Of a stretch of 64,000 nucleotides of DNA, positions 26,686 through 36,763 are shown piece by piece. A model generated the notes under the pieces. It was not told the origin of the DNA and ran no database searches. It was given only the letters and a program-made list of their open reading frames with translations. The position numbers were made by a program, and so were the translations under genes. Position 1 is the stretch's first letter. Each line of letters begins with the position of its first letter. This DNA is from Portibacter lacus (GTDB lineage: Bacteria; Bacteroidota; Bacteroidia; Chitinophagales; Saprospiraceae), in the NCBI RefSeq assembly GCF_021533215.1, contig NZ_JAJNKA010000021.1, positions 1 through 64,000 of the forward strand, read 5' to 3'.

Positions 26686-27546
26686 ATGAAGAATAGAATT
26701 ACGGCAGCGATAATAGCACTTTTTTTAGGATCCTTTGGAGCTCATAAGTTCTACCTCAGGGATTCTGGAGCTGGTATATTTTATCTAATCTTATTCATGG
26801 TTGGTAGTTCTATGAGATTACCTATTTCGGCATTTCTAGGAATGGTGGATGCTTTTGTTTTATTTACGATGTCAGATGAAAAGTTTGATGCAAAGTATAA
26901 CAAGTCTTACGATACGAGGACAGATCGACGTGGACAGAGCAGAAACAGCAGATACGATTCAAGGCAGCAAAGACGATATCCTCCAAGACAAAGCACTACC
27001 AGCAGAAGGCAGCAAGGAAGCTATGAAGTCAGAAGAGAGAGCTATAAAAAACCAGCGCCCACTCAGAACAAAGTGAGGAGGCCTAGAGAGAATCCATTTA
27101 AGAAAACTGGAATCTCTAAATATAAGGATTATGACATCGATGGCGCAATAGAAGATTTCAATAAAGGGATAGAGTTAGATCCTGCGGATATGGCGTTACA
27201 TTTTAACTTAGCATGTGCTTACTCTTTAACTGAAAAGCCGAAAAAAGGCTTTTATCACTTACAGAAAGCAGTCGAAAATGGATTCAAGGATTTCGAGAAA
27301 ATTAAGACCCATGATGACCTTGCTTATCTGAGAATACAAGAAGAATTCGAGGAGTTTCAGGAAAATGGATATAAATTCAATACCTCTGGATCTCCTATCG
27401 AAACCATAGATAAAGTAGAACCTGAAGTTGTAATTCAAGATGATATTTTATTATCACAATTACAGAAATTGTCAGAATTAAGAAATAAAGGCCTTTTGTC
27501 TGACAAGGAATATTCTTTAGAGAAAGAAAAACTAATGAGACGTTAA
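26686..27546 (+). CDS. TM2-domain membrane protein with TPR-like and SHOCT segments
   Basis: A 286-residue protein with three parts. Residues 1-65 form a TM2 domain: two membrane helices with ALFLGSFGAHKFYLRDSGAG. Residues 70-135 are a basic Arg/Gln/Ser-rich linker. Residues 140-215 hold a TPR-like pair (DGAIEDFNKGIELDPADMAL followed by HFNLACAYSLTEKPKKGFY). The C-terminus has a SHOCT-like segment (LSQLQKLSELRNKGLLSDKE). Function is unknown. It follows the phosphatase gene by 37 bases. Confidence 0.82.
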   Translation: MKNRITAAIIALFLGSFGAHKFYLRDSGAGIFYLILFMVGSSMRLPISAFLGMVDAFVLFTMSDEKFDAKYNKSYDTRTDRRGQSRNSRYDSRQQRRYPPRQSTTSRRQQGSYEVRRESYKKPAPTQNKVRRPRENPFKKTGISKYKDYDIDGAIEDFNKGIELDPADMALHFNLACAYSLTEKPKKGFYHLQKAVENGFKDFEKIKTHDDLAYLRIQEEFEEFQENGYKFNTSGSPIETIDKVEPEVVIQDDILLSQLQKLSELRNKGLLSDKEYSLEKEKLMRR

Positions 27547-27607
27547 AGAATGTTAAAGTTTGTGCATAACCTTCGAAAAAAACGTCTTATTAAAAAACAA
27601 TAAGTAA

Positions 27608-28267
27608 ATGATAGCTAACGAACTCATATCACAAACAGTTTCCTCCCTTAGGACTTCTGACTTGGGTGAAGAAGCTATTACGATCATGAATATTTTTCAT
27701 GTGAAACATCTTCCTATTGTCAATAATGAACAATTACTTGGTGTTATATCTGAAGAAGAGATTCTAGGACACGAATTATCTGAGCCGATTGGATCATACA
27801 CCTTGTCTATGCACAAGCCGTATGCAAAAGCTGAAGATCACATGTTCGAAGTCATGTCTATTATGGCTGAATATAATCTGACCGTTGTTCCCGTAGTAGA
27901 TCAAAAAGGAGATTATATAGGGCTCATTACACAGGATGATTTAATTCAATTCTATGCGAAGAGTTTCTCTTTTACAGAAAGTGGGAGCATCCTTGTGCTA
28001 AAAACAAGAAAGCGAGATTATTCGCTTGCAGAAATTTCTAGGATTATTGAAATGGAAAATGCTTCGATACTAAGCTCTTTCATTACGAATAGTCCTAATT
28101 CAGATGAAATATTAGTAACATTAAAATTAAATGTACAGGACATCCAGCACATCATTGCTACGCTGGAACGTTATGAATATACCATCAAGTCTACCTTTGC
28201 TGAAACGGAGTATATAGATTCGATGAAAGAACGATTTGATTCTTTGATGCATTTTCTGAATGTTTAA
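27608..28267 (+). CDS. CBS-pair domain protein
   Basis: A 219-residue cytoplasmic protein. The N-terminal 130 residues form two CBS motifs (IMNIFHVKHLPIVNNEQLLG and MSIMAEYNLTVVPVVDQKGD), which bind adenine nucleotides in known families. The remaining 90 residues look like an ACT-type beta-alpha-beta domain (SLAEISRIIEMENASILSSF). It lies two genes upstream of nadK, a gene neighbourhood I recall from other Bacteroidota, so a nucleotide-sensing role is plausible but not proven. Confidence 0.88.
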   Translation: MIANELISQTVSSLRTSDLGEEAITIMNIFHVKHLPIVNNEQLLGVISEEEILGHELSEPIGSYTLSMHKPYAKAEDHMFEVMSIMAEYNLTVVPVVDQKGDYIGLITQDDLIQFYAKSFSFTESGSILVLKTRKRDYSLAEISRIIEMENASILSSFITNSPNSDEILVTLKLNVQDIQHIIATLERYEYTIKSTFAETEYIDSMKERFDSLMHFLNV

Positions 28268-28287
28268 TATTATATTCGACGCCTGAC

Positions 28288-29658
28288 ATGAGGCAATCCC
28301 TAATTTTCTTCTTTTTACTATTTGTCAATGTGCTCTTAAGCCAGCAAATCACTATACACAACATTGTTATTACTGGTAATAAAAGAACTAAAGAGAAGGT
28401 CATCTTAAGAGAACTCAATTTTAAAATTGGAACCGAATACACCACCGATACCAATATAGAAGAGGTAGAAGAATTCAATGAAAAGAGACTGCTCAGCATC
28501 GGACTCTTTAATGAGGTAATCATCAAGATTAAGAATAATACGGCCTTTATTAATGTCAATGAAAACTGGTATATTTTCCCCAATCCCATCTTTGAACTAG
28601 CTGACCAAAATTTTAATTTTTGGTGGTATGACCAGATGAGAGACCTAAGCAGAGTCAATTACGGCCTCCGCGCTGAACACGTTAACCTCACTGGCCACAG
28701 GGATAAAATGACCCTTACTTTTCAGCTGGGTTATACTCGAAAATTAGAGTTAAAATATTACTTCCCTTTCTTAGATGCAAGCGGAAAGTGGACGACATCC
28801 ATTAATGCATTTTACGCAGATGTGAGAGAAATCACCTACAAAACAATCGGCAATAAGCCACAATTTGCAACTTTCAATGACGAAGTCATGGCGACAAGGT
28901 TTCGATTAGGAGCGGATATCGGTTATCGTCCGAACCTATTTGTAACTCATGTTTTTCGTTTAGAATATCACGATAACAAAATTAATCCCTACGCTGCATC
29001 AGAACTTAATCCAGACTACTTCCTTGATGGAAAGACTAGGAATCAATTTATGTTTTTTAATTATGCTTTCTTTTTCGATAGGAGAGAGTTTAGAATTTTT
29101 CCAGAGGCTGGAGATTTTGTACATGTGAACCTTAAAAAAGAAGGTCTTTTTCTTTTTAAAGATTTGAATAACCTCTCTCTAGCTGTAGAGTATGAAAAAT
29201 ATTTCAATAAAGAATCTAAGTTTATCTGGAATTACAGAGTGAAGGGGAAGTATAATTTGATCCGTAATCAATTAGCATATGCGAACAATGAAGCTCTTGG
29301 AGGAGGTGAGGTAATAAGAGGATACGACCGATATAGAGTGGATGGAAGCGACTATTTCTATTTACAAACTGGCGTACATTATAAAATGTATGAGCATTTA
29401 TTTGATGTGAGCAAATGGATTCCGCTGACCCAATTTAATAAAATTGACCTAAAACTCTACCTAAGTTTAGAAGCTGATGCTGGATACGTTAATGAGCGCC
29501 ACTACATCGAAACAAACACCTTTAATAATCGTTGGTTATATGGATATGGACCTTCTTTTGGCTTAATGTTGTATAATACTTATTTATTCCAACTTGACTA
29601 TAGTTGGAATCACTTAGGCGAAGGAGGATTTTTTGTATCCAATAAGATTTCGTTCTAA
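28288..29658 (+). CDS. POTRA-containing outer-membrane protein (BamA/TamA-like)
   Basis: A 456-residue Omp85-like protein. The signal peptide (FFFLLFVNVLLSQQ) is followed by one POTRA domain (about 20-95: ITIHNIVITGNKRTKEKVIL followed by RELNFKIGTEY) and a 16-strand type barrel with aromatic-rich strands to the C-terminal FFVSNKISF. A full BamA has several POTRA domains, so this single-POTRA form is a shorter paralogue whose cargo is unknown. It lies between the CBS gene and nadK. Confidence 0.85.
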   Translation: MRQSLIFFFLLFVNVLLSQQITIHNIVITGNKRTKEKVILRELNFKIGTEYTTDTNIEEVEEFNEKRLLSIGLFNEVIIKIKNNTAFINVNENWYIFPNPIFELADQNFNFWWYDQMRDLSRVNYGLRAEHVNLTGHRDKMTLTFQLGYTRKLELKYYFPFLDASGKWTTSINAFYADVREITYKTIGNKPQFATFNDEVMATRFRLGADIGYRPNLFVTHVFRLEYHDNKINPYAASELNPDYFLDGKTRNQFMFFNYAFFFDRREFRIFPEAGDFVHVNLKKEGLFLFKDLNNLSLAVEYEKYFNKESKFIWNYRVKGKYNLIRNQLAYANNEALGGGEVIRGYDRYRVDGSDYFYLQTGVHYKMYEHLFDVSKWIPLTQFNKIDLKLYLSLEADAGYVNERHYIETNTFNNRWLYGYGPSFGLMLYNTYLFQLDYSWNHLGEGGFFVSNKISF

Positions 29659-29755
29659 GGCTTTCCACTTTAGAAAAATCAAGAAAAATGAGATGGATCC
29701 TTACTTTTTACAAACGGAACCCAAAATTTTCCTTGAATAGTTCTAAATTCGTCAT

Positions 29756-30640
29756 ATGAATATATTATTGTTTGGCAAAGGATTCAAGGAAGGAAACGAA
29801 GTATACCTTCACACATTAGTTAGTTCGCTAGAAAAAAGAGCAGCAAAAGTTTATGTGAATAAGCTTTATCAGGATATTCTTGCTGAACAAAATATTAATT
29901 TTTGCTCGGAGTGTAGTGTAATCGATACAACAGCTGAGTTAAAAGAAGCAAATGTAGACTTTGTCATTACATTAGGAGGAGATGGGACCATTCTTACTGC
30001 TATAACCTTAATTCAGGATCTTCAAATACCTATTTTAGGTATAAATCTGGGACGTCTCGGTTTTCTAGCCATCATTGAAAAAAATAAAATAGAGCGAGCA
30101 CTAGATAAGTTGTTCGCTGGCAGATATTCTATCGGAGAAAGAGTCATGTTGAGATTGAATGGTGCCGATGAGTTATTCGGAGAAAAGTCATTCGCGCTGA
30201 ACGACTTTACGCTTCATAAACGAGATACATCGGCAATGATTAAGGTGCATACCTTTATCGACGGTTCTTTTCTAAATTCTTACTGGGCAGATGGACTTAT
30301 TGTTTCGACGCCTACTGGTTCGACAGGTTATTCCCTCAGTTGTGGAGGTCCGATTGTCTTTCCCTACTCTGGAAATTTCATCATCACCCCAGTGGCGCCA
30401 CACGACATGAATGCTCGTCCAGTAGTCCTTTCAGATAAGACGGAACTGAGTTTTGTGATCGAAGGGAGAGGAGAGAACTTTTTGTGTACGCTCGATTCAA
30501 GATTCGAAATCATTACGTCAGATCATAAACTATCTGTCAGAAAATGTGAGTTTCCAGCGAGACTTGTGCAATTAGAAGGCGTTTCGTTTCAGGAAACCAT
30601 TCACAACAAATTATTGTGGGGAAAGGATTCTAGAAATTAA
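29756..30640 (+). CDS. nadK: NAD kinase
   Basis: Makes NADP from NAD and ATP. The 294-residue protein carries the GGDGT motif at about 74-78 (VITLGGDGTILTA), the substrate loop NDFTLHKRDTSAMIK, and the glycine-rich WADGLIVSTPTGSTGYSLSC followed by GGPIVFP. The C-terminal beta domain contains TPVAPHDMNARPVVLSD. Length and motif order are normal for Bacteroidota. No operator or unusual feature is seen. Confidence 0.97.
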   Translation: MNILLFGKGFKEGNEVYLHTLVSSLEKRAAKVYVNKLYQDILAEQNINFCSECSVIDTTAELKEANVDFVITLGGDGTILTAITLIQDLQIPILGINLGRLGFLAIIEKNKIERALDKLFAGRYSIGERVMLRLNGADELFGEKSFALNDFTLHKRDTSAMIKVHTFIDGSFLNSYWADGLIVSTPTGSTGYSLSCGGPIVFPYSGNFIITPVAPHDMNARPVVLSDKTELSFVIEGRGENFLCTLDSRFEIITSDHKLSVRKCEFPARLVQLEGVSFQETIHNKLLWGKDSRN

Positions 30641-30764
30641 TAACATCAAGCTGACAAATTTCATACAGAGTATCAGGCAAGATTAGAGCGACCTAAAAAA
30701 TAATTATTTTTTCTTTATTTACTTCATTGTCTTTCAGAACAAATCTGATTAACTTGTTGTCTCT

Positions 30765-30772
30765 TATATTTG
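30765..30772 (+). promoter_or_regulatory. -7 element upstream of the TPR-like membrane protein gene
   Basis: TATATTTG matches TAnnTTTG, 25 bases before the ATG at 30798. No clear -33 element at the usual spacing. Confidence 0.35.
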
Positions 30773-30797
30773 AACATTCTATCATCAAATAAATAAA

Positions 30798-31472
30798 ATG
30801 TCCGCCATTAATTCTACATATTATGCTGATGTGGTTTTAGGCTTCAAGCAGATTCCGGAAAAGAACTATTCCAGACAGATTTATTTTATTGAAAAAAATA
30901 GAGAGATTGTAGAAAATATGGAGTCCGATTTTCGGATAGATCTCCTTGACAAATATAATATCGCGCTTTATGAAATCGGGCATTTCAAAAAATGTCTAGA
31001 CCATTTAGACTTATTGATTTTTGATGTAATCAATGAGAATTTTCAACAAGGCTCCGATGATTTATTCTGTGTGTTGTTGAAAAGAAAAGCCTTCGCACTT
31101 TTTAATATTGGCGAATTTGAAAAAGCACAACACGTTTCTAGCGAATTATTAAAAATTGATCCCACTTCCTTAGAGTCTAATTTAATTTTAACGAATGCTG
31201 GTTATAAATTGATTAAGCAAAAGACCAAAGGCATAAGAGCTGTAGCAGTAATGATGCTCATTTTCGGCATTTGTTTTACTTGTTTCGACTTGTTAGTTAT
31301 TCACAGTTTCTACCCAGAACAGATTGTTAAAGTTGGAAACATTCAATTATTCACCATTGGAAGCGCAATTAGTATTATTCTTTGCTTAGAGGTATTTGCA
31401 TTTTTTAAAGGAAGGCAAAAAACCATTCAAATTCAAAAGGAATCATTGCACAAAAAAAGATTGAGATCATAA
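30798..31472 (+). CDS. TPR-like protein with C-terminal membrane hairpin
   Basis: A 224-residue protein of unknown function. The first ~140 residues are helical with TPR character (DKYNIALYEIGHFKKCLDHL, RKAFALFNIGEFEKAQHVSS). Two hydrophobic segments follow at about 150-175 (AVAVMMLIFGICFTCFDLLV) and 185-205 (LFTIGSAISIILCLEVFAFF). The tail is strongly basic. It is isolated between nadK and secA. No family name can be given. Confidence 0.7.
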   Translation: MSAINSTYYADVVLGFKQIPEKNYSRQIYFIEKNREIVENMESDFRIDLLDKYNIALYEIGHFKKCLDHLDLLIFDVINENFQQGSDDLFCVLLKRKAFALFNIGEFEKAQHVSSELLKIDPTSLESNLILTNAGYKLIKQKTKGIRAVAVMMLIFGICFTCFDLLVIHSFYPEQIVKVGNIQLFTIGSAISIILCLEVFAFFKGRQKTIQIQKESLHKKRLRS

Positions 31473-31648
31473 AGTACTGAAATCCATCGCCAAAAAGTCT
31501 CATAATTCTTTTTTACCATGCCAATATGGCGTATAATTTCATAAATAAAGTGTTGGTACAACTTATGTACTAGAGGTAAACGTTATAATATTGACTGTCA
31601 TTTATATAAATAAATCAGAACTCCTGGTGAAACTTAAAGGGCAATCAA

Positions 31649-31656
31649 TATCTTTG
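31649..31656 (+). promoter_or_regulatory. -7 element of the secA promoter
   Basis: TATCTTTG fits the Bacteroidota -7 consensus and ends 20 bases before the secA ATG. A -33 element is not clear. Confidence 0.45.
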
Positions 31657-31676
31657 TGGCATAATAAAACAAGATC

Positions 31677-34600
31677 ATGTTAAATGTTTTTCAAAAGTTG
31701 TTCGGGACGAAGTATGATAGAGATGTTAAAACATACAGCCCCGTTGTAGAGGTTATAAATAAACATTTCGATTCCTATAAAAATATCTCGAATGATGAAC
31801 TTAGAAATAAAACCCTTCATTTTAGGGATAAAATTTCTGAGCATTTAAAGGGAATAGATTCCGATATAGAAGCTTTACAAGAAGAAGCCAATAAGGAAAA
31901 GGACCTAGAAAAAACCGAAGAAATCTATAATCAAATAGATGCATTTATAAAAAAGCGGGACGAGCATCTAGAGGAAGTGCTGAAAGAAATATTGCCAGAG
32001 GCTTTCGCGGTTGTTAAAGAAACAGCAAACAGGTTCAGTAACAATGAAACCATAGAGGTTACAGCAACTGAGCATGATCGAAATCTAGCCGCTAAGAAAA
32101 ATTACATCACGATAAAAGGTGATAAAGCTATCTATAGCAATACATGGCTCGCAGCTGGAGGTGAAATCACCTGGAATATGGTTCACTATGATGTGCAACT
32201 TATCGGTGGTATGGTGCTTCATGATGGAAAGATTGCAGAAATGCAGACGGGAGAGGGAAAAACACTAGTTGCAACCTTACCTGCATATCTGAATGGACTT
32301 TCTGGACAAGGTGTTCATGTCATTACCGTGAATGATTACTTGGCAAGAAGGGATAGTGAATGGATAGGACCTATTTTCGAATTTTTACTTCTTACGATCG
32401 ATTGTATAGATAAGTATAGACCACATTCTCCAGATAGAAAAAGAGCATACAATTGCGATATTACCTATGGAACAAATAACGAATTTGGCTTCGATTATCT
32501 AAGAGATAATATGGTGCGAAATGAAAAAGAAAAAGTTCAAGGTAAGCACCACTTTACCATGGTCGATGAGGTCGATTCTGTATTAATAGATGACGCAAGA
32601 ACGCCATTAATTATTTCAGGACCCGTTCCAGAAGGTACTGAAGAACAAGAATATTATGCACTGAAACCAAAAGTTCAGCGGTTATATGATGTTCAGAAAA
32701 AACAAGCTACTGAATATTTAGCTCAAGCTAAAAAGTTGGTAAAAGAAGGCAAACTTGGAAACAATGAAGGTGAAGCAGGAATGGCGCTTTTAAGAGCTTA
32801 CCGTTCTCTACCTAAATATAGACCTCTTATTAAGTATTTATCAGAAGAGGGAATAAAAGTAATGCTCCAGAAAACGGAGAACTTTTTCATGCAAGAGCAG
32901 TCTAAAAACATGCACCTTGTAGATGAGCCACTTTACTTTACAATCGATGAAAAAAACAGAAACGTAGAGTTAACTGAGAAAGGTTCTGAGTTTCTTGCAA
33001 AAGGTGAGGAAGATGCTAACTTCTTCATCATGCCTGACATTGCTTTAGAAATCCAATCTTTACAGGAAAAGGGACTTTCTCCAGATAAAGAAAGAGAATT
33101 AAGAGAAAGCATCATCAGCGATTATTCTATTAAATCTAGAAGATTACACTCTGTAAGCCAACTATTAAAAGCCTACACTTTATTCGAAAGTAATGAAGAG
33201 TATGTGGTCATGGATGGTCAAGTGAAAATAGTAGATGAGCAAACAGGTCGTATGATGGAAGGTCGTCGGTATTCAGATGGTCTACACCAAGCACTTGAAG
33301 CAAAAGAAAATGTAAAAGTAGGTGACATCACACAAACCTATGCAACTGTTACTTTGCAGAATTACTTCAGAATGTACCACAAACTCTCCGGGATGACTGG
33401 TACTGCCGAAACGGAAGCAAGTGAGTTTTGGGAAATCTATAAATTAGATGTGGTTGTAATTCCTACTAACAAACCAATCATAAGGGATGATAGAGAGGAC
33501 TTAGTATTTAAGACCGCACGAGAAAAATTCAATGCCGTTATTGATGAAATTGAATCAATGACGAAGAAAGGAAGACCTGTACTAGTTGGTACAACTTCTG
33601 TAGACATCTCTGAAAGATTAAGCAGGATGTTACAAATGAAAAACATCAAGCACAATGTTTTAAATGCGAAACAGCATCAAAGAGAAGCAGACATTGTTGC
33701 TGAGGCTGGTAAAGCTGGAAATGTTACGATTGCAACAAACATGGCCGGTAGGGGAACGGATATAAAAATCTCTGACGAAGTGAAAGCCGCTGGTGGTCTA
33801 GGTATTATCGCCACAGAGCGTCACGATTCAAGAAGGGTCGATAGACAGTTAAGAGGTCGTGCAGGTAGACAAGGAGATCCTGGATCATCTCAGTTTTTTG
33901 TTTCTTTAGAAGATAATCTAATGAGACTTTTCCACTCCGAGCGGATTGCGAAAGTGATGGATAGAATGGGTCATAAAGATGGGGAGGTTATTCAACACTC
34001 TATGGTAACTAAGTCTCTAGAAAGAGCTCAGAAAAAAGTAGAAGAAAATAACTTTGGTATCAGGAAGAGATTGCTTGAATATGATGATGTAATGAATATT
34101 CAGCGGGAAGCCATTTACAAAAAAAGAAATAACGCATTATCTGGTAATCGGATCAAGGTTGATCTGAACAATATGTTTAACGCTATTGCAGAGAACATTG
34201 TTGTAGATCACAAAAATGCTGGTAACTATGACACTTTCAGAAATGAAGTGCTTACTTTCTTAGGTTTCGATCCTAAGATAGATGCAGCTTCTTTCCAAGA
34301 GGGTAATGAACAAGATTTGATTGCTCAGCTGAAGTCAGATCTTCATGAATTTTATGATAGAAAATCAGAAAAGATCACTGAAATTCTTCTTCCAGTAATT
34401 AAAAATGTCTATGCTAATGAAGGTCACAAATACAAGCGTATCGCAATACCATTTACTGATGGAAGAACTAATCCACTTCCTGTTTCTGCGAATTTAGAAG
34501 AATCTGTTAAGTCTGAAGGAGCTTCTTTAATGAGAGAAATAGAAATGGCTGTTACTTTAGCTCTGATAGATGAGAACTGGAAAGAGCACTTAAGGTCTAT

Positions 34601-34976
34601 GGATGAGCTGAAAGAATCATCTCAAGCAGCATCTTTCGAGCAAAAAGATCCGTTGGTTGTTTATAAAATGGAAGCATACGAATTATTTGAAAGTATCGTT
34701 TACCTTATCAATAAAGATGTTGCTTCTTACTTAATGAAAGGAAAAATACTTCTTGGAAACAATCAGGAAATGTCAGAAGCTCAAGAGCAAAAGACAGATT
34801 TGAGTAAAGTGAGAACAAGTAGAGCAGAACAAGAAGCGAGAGCAGCTGCTGAAGGTGTGAGTAGAACTCAAGAGAAACCTGAAACGTTTATTAGAACGGA
34901 GAAAAAAGTAGGTAGAAATGATCCTTGTCCATGTGGAAGTGGTAAGAAATTTAAACTGTGTCACGGAAAAGTATAA
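31677..34976 (+). CDS. secA: Preprotein translocase ATPase SecA
   Basis: The motor of the Sec export pathway. The 1099-residue protein has the long form typical of Bacteroidota, with an insert in the first nucleotide-binding region. Walker A is [19 protein letters not shown] (about 190-205), the DEAD-type box is [17 protein letters not shown], and the second motor domain carries [16 protein letters not shown] and [18 protein letters not shown]. The C-terminus ends in the SecB/ribosome-binding zinc motif [20 protein letters not shown] likely promoter lies at 31649. The small SPOR gene follows after 4 bases. Confidence 0.98.
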   Translation: MLNVFQKLFGTKYDRDVKTYSPVVEVINKHFDSYKNISNDELRNKTLHFRDKISEHLKGIDSDIEALQEEANKEKDLEKTEEIYNQIDAFIKKRDEHLEEVLKEILPEAFAVVKETANRFSNNETIEVTATEHDRNLAAKKNYITIKGDKAIYSNTWLAAGGEITWNMVHYDVQLIGGMVLHDGKIAEMQTGEGKTLVATLPAYLNGLSGQGVHVITVNDYLARRDSEWIGPIFEFLLLTIDCIDKYRPHSPDRKRAYNCDITYGTNNEFGFDYLRDNMVRNEKEKVQGKHHFTMVDEVDSVLIDDARTPLIISGPVPEGTEEQEYYALKPKVQRLYDVQKKQATEYLAQAKKLVKEGKLGNNEGEAGMALLRAYRSLPKYRPLIKYLSEEGIKVMLQKTENFFMQEQSKNMHLVDEPLYFTIDEKNRNVELTEKGSEFLAKGEEDANFFIMPDIALEIQSLQEKGLSPDKERELRESIISDYSIKSRRLHSVSQLLKAYTLFESNEEYVVMDGQVKIVDEQTGRMMEGRRYSDGLHQALEAKENVKVGDITQTYATVTLQNYFRMYHKLSGMTGTAETEASEFWEIYKLDVVVIPTNKPIIRDDREDLVFKTAREKFNAVIDEIESMTKKGRPVLVGTTSVDISERLSRMLQMKNIKHNVLNAKQHQREADIVAEAGKAGNVTIATNMAGRGTDIKISDEVKAAGGLGIIATERHDSRRVDRQLRGRAGRQGDPGSSQFFVSLEDNLMRLFHSERIAKVMDRMGHKDGEVIQHSMVTKSLERAQKKVEENNFGIRKRLLEYDDVMNIQREAIYKKRNNALSGNRIKVDLNNMFNAIAENIVVDHKNAGNYDTFRNEVLTFLGFDPKIDAASFQEGNEQDLIAQLKSDLHEFYDRKSEKITEILLPVIKNVYANEGHKYKRIAIPFTDGRTNPLPVSANLEESVKSEGASLMREIEMAVTLALIDENWKEHLRSMDELKESSQAASFEQKDPLVVYKMEAYELFESIVYLINKDVASYLMKGKILLGNNQEMSEAQEQKTDLSKVRTSRAEQEARAAAEGVSRTQEKPETFIRTEKKVGRNDPCPCGSGKKFKLCHGKV

Positions 34977-34980
34977 AACT

Positions 34981-35364
34981 ATGAAGTCGATCATCATTCT
35001 GTGTTTTTTAGGAATTTGTTTTTCTCTTAATGGTCAAGTTGCCATTACAGAAGAGCCGAACATTTCCAGATTAATGAATTCTTATATTAGTCAAAGTCGT
35101 TCTTCGGAATATGTTCAAGGCTGGAGAATTCAATTGATCACAACGAATGATAGGAGGAAAATGGAAGCTGCTAGATCGAAATGCGCTTCCTTGTATCCTG
35201 ATTTAGAAGCAGAGTGGAAACATGTGAGTCCTTATTATCAAGTGCAGATAGGCGCATATAGAACGAAGTTAGAATTACAAAGTTTTTTACTTGAACTCAA
35301 AGAAGATTTTCCCAATGCAATTCCAGTAATGGATAAAATCAGGAAAGTTGAATTATTAAGATAA
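34981..35364 (+). CDS. Exported SPOR-like domain protein
   Basis: A 127-residue secreted protein. The signal peptide is MKSIIILCFLGICFSLNGQ. The mature region (about 45-125) resembles a SPOR peptidoglycan-binding fold: VQGWRIQLITTNDRRKMEAA and YYQVQIGAYRTKLELQSFLL. I start it at 34981, because an in-frame upstream codon at 34918 lies inside secA and gives no signal peptide. Being just upstream of rodA, a link to cell-wall synthesis is plausible. Confidence 0.8.
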   Translation: MKSIIILCFLGICFSLNGQVAITEEPNISRLMNSYISQSRSSEYVQGWRIQLITTNDRRKMEAARSKCASLYPDLEAEWKHVSPYYQVQIGAYRTKLELQSFLLELKEDFPNAIPVMDKIRKVELLR

Positions 35365-35367
35365 TAT

Positions 35368-36762
35368 ATGGCTAGAATAAATACTGCCATTAGATCTGGA
35401 ATCGACTGGGTAGCTTTGTCTACCTATCTTGCTTTGGTTTTAATCGGTTGGCTAATGATCTATTCTTCGAACGCCGATTCAAGTGTAGAAGAATCAGCAT
35501 TTTCATTCGCAGATTTATTTAGTGGTCATTTTATTTGGGTAATCATTTCCTTTTTTGTTTTCATTTGTACCTTATTCATAGACTGGAAGTTCTGGGATAC
35601 TTTTTCCTATGTATTCTACGCTCTTGGAATTCTATCCCTAATTGGAGTTTTAATATTTGGACTAGAAATCAATGATGCTAGGTCATGGTATTCCTTTTTT
35701 GGATTAAGTTTTCAACCAGGGGAGACCGCAAAGTTTTTTACTTGTCTAGCCTTGTCGTCCTATCTGAGTTCTTACAAAACAGATCTGAGTACACTTAAGT
35801 CCCAAGCAATTGCGATAAGTATTTTCATCTTGCCTTCATTCTTGATCATATTACAACCAGATGCAGGTTCAGCAATTGTATTCTTTTCCTTTTTTATATT
35901 GCTCTTTAGAGAAGGGATTTCCCCTCTTTACTTTGTAATAGGACTTTCACTTTTAGGAATCTTTGTTTTCTCATTAATTTTCGGTCCTATAACAGTGATC
36001 TTTCTATTAATTGCATTAGGTATAGGCGTTCTAATTTCAAATTTCAAAAATAGAACGCCATGGGTTTTGGGACTTTTAGCTGCAGTGATTTTAAGTCTCG
36101 TGTTTGTCCCTAAGACTGACTTTATCTATACTGTCCTTGCATCTATCGCTCTATTCTTCGTTGTTCTTTTTCTTCAATGGGACGCGCGAAAGCTATCATA
36201 CTACATTATCATAGGTTCCGTCATATTAATTTCAGGTCTATTTTCGTATGGTTCCAATTATGCATTTGAGAAAGTACTAGCTCCACATCAGCAAGACAGG
36301 ATTAATGTTTGGTTAAGGCCAGACCTAGCTAGCTATGATGTAAAATATAATATCATTCAGTCGAAGTTAGCCATTGGCTCAGGAGGACTTCAGGGTAAAG
36401 GTTTTCTTCAAGGTGATATGACAAAACTGAATTATGTACCAGAAAAATCTTCCGATTTTATCTTTAGTATCATCGGAGAAGAGCAAGGTTTCTTGGGCGT
36501 AATAAGTGTCGTTCTTCTATTCCTATTACTACTGTATAGAATTATAGTCATCGCGGAAAGATCTAAGAGCAACTTTGTGAGGCACTACGGATACGGAGTG
36601 GCGGGCATCTTATTCGTTCACTATTTTATAAATATAGGTATGACGATGGGTATTATGCCTGTCATTGGGATACCTTTGCCTTTTTTAAGTCAAGGAGGAA
36701 CCTCCTTACTTGCATTTTCACTAATGATTGGTGTACTACTAAAAATGGACTTATCCAGATAA
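35368..36762 (+). CDS. rodA: Rod-shape peptidoglycan glycosyltransferase RodA (SEDS family)
   Basis: A 464-residue membrane protein with about ten transmembrane helices, a polymerase for peptidoglycan in the elongation machinery. SEDS signatures are QPDAGSAIVFFSFFILLF, the catalytic-loop region LAIGSGGLQGKGFLQGDMTK and YVPEKSSDFIFSIIGEEQGF, and the C-terminal MPVIGIPLPFLSQGGTSLLA. There is an additional hydrophobic region in the middle (about 205-275), which makes it longer than the usual 370-400 residues, as in other Bacteroidota. Tgt follows after 1 base. Confidence 0.93.
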   Translation: MARINTAIRSGIDWVALSTYLALVLIGWLMIYSSNADSSVEESAFSFADLFSGHFIWVIISFFVFICTLFIDWKFWDTFSYVFYALGILSLIGVLIFGLEINDARSWYSFFGLSFQPGETAKFFTCLALSSYLSSYKTDLSTLKSQAIAISIFILPSFLIILQPDAGSAIVFFSFFILLFREGISPLYFVIGLSLLGIFVFSLIFGPITVIFLLIALGIGVLISNFKNRTPWVLGLLAAVILSLVFVPKTDFIYTVLASIALFFVVLFLQWDARKLSYYIIIGSVILISGLFSYGSNYAFEKVLAPHQQDRINVWLRPDLASYDVKYNIIQSKLAIGSGGLQGKGFLQGDMTKLNYVPEKSSDFIFSIIGEEQGFLGVISVVLLFLLLLYRIIVIAERSKSNFVRHYGYGVAGILFVHYFINIGMTMGIMPVIGIPLPFLSQGGTSLLAFSLMIGVLLKMDLSR

Positions 36763-36763
36763 T

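Noticed and set aside
28191-28658. 155-codon minus-strand frame across the CBS/BamA-like junction
   Set aside because: Antisense to two genes with recognised domains; no motif.
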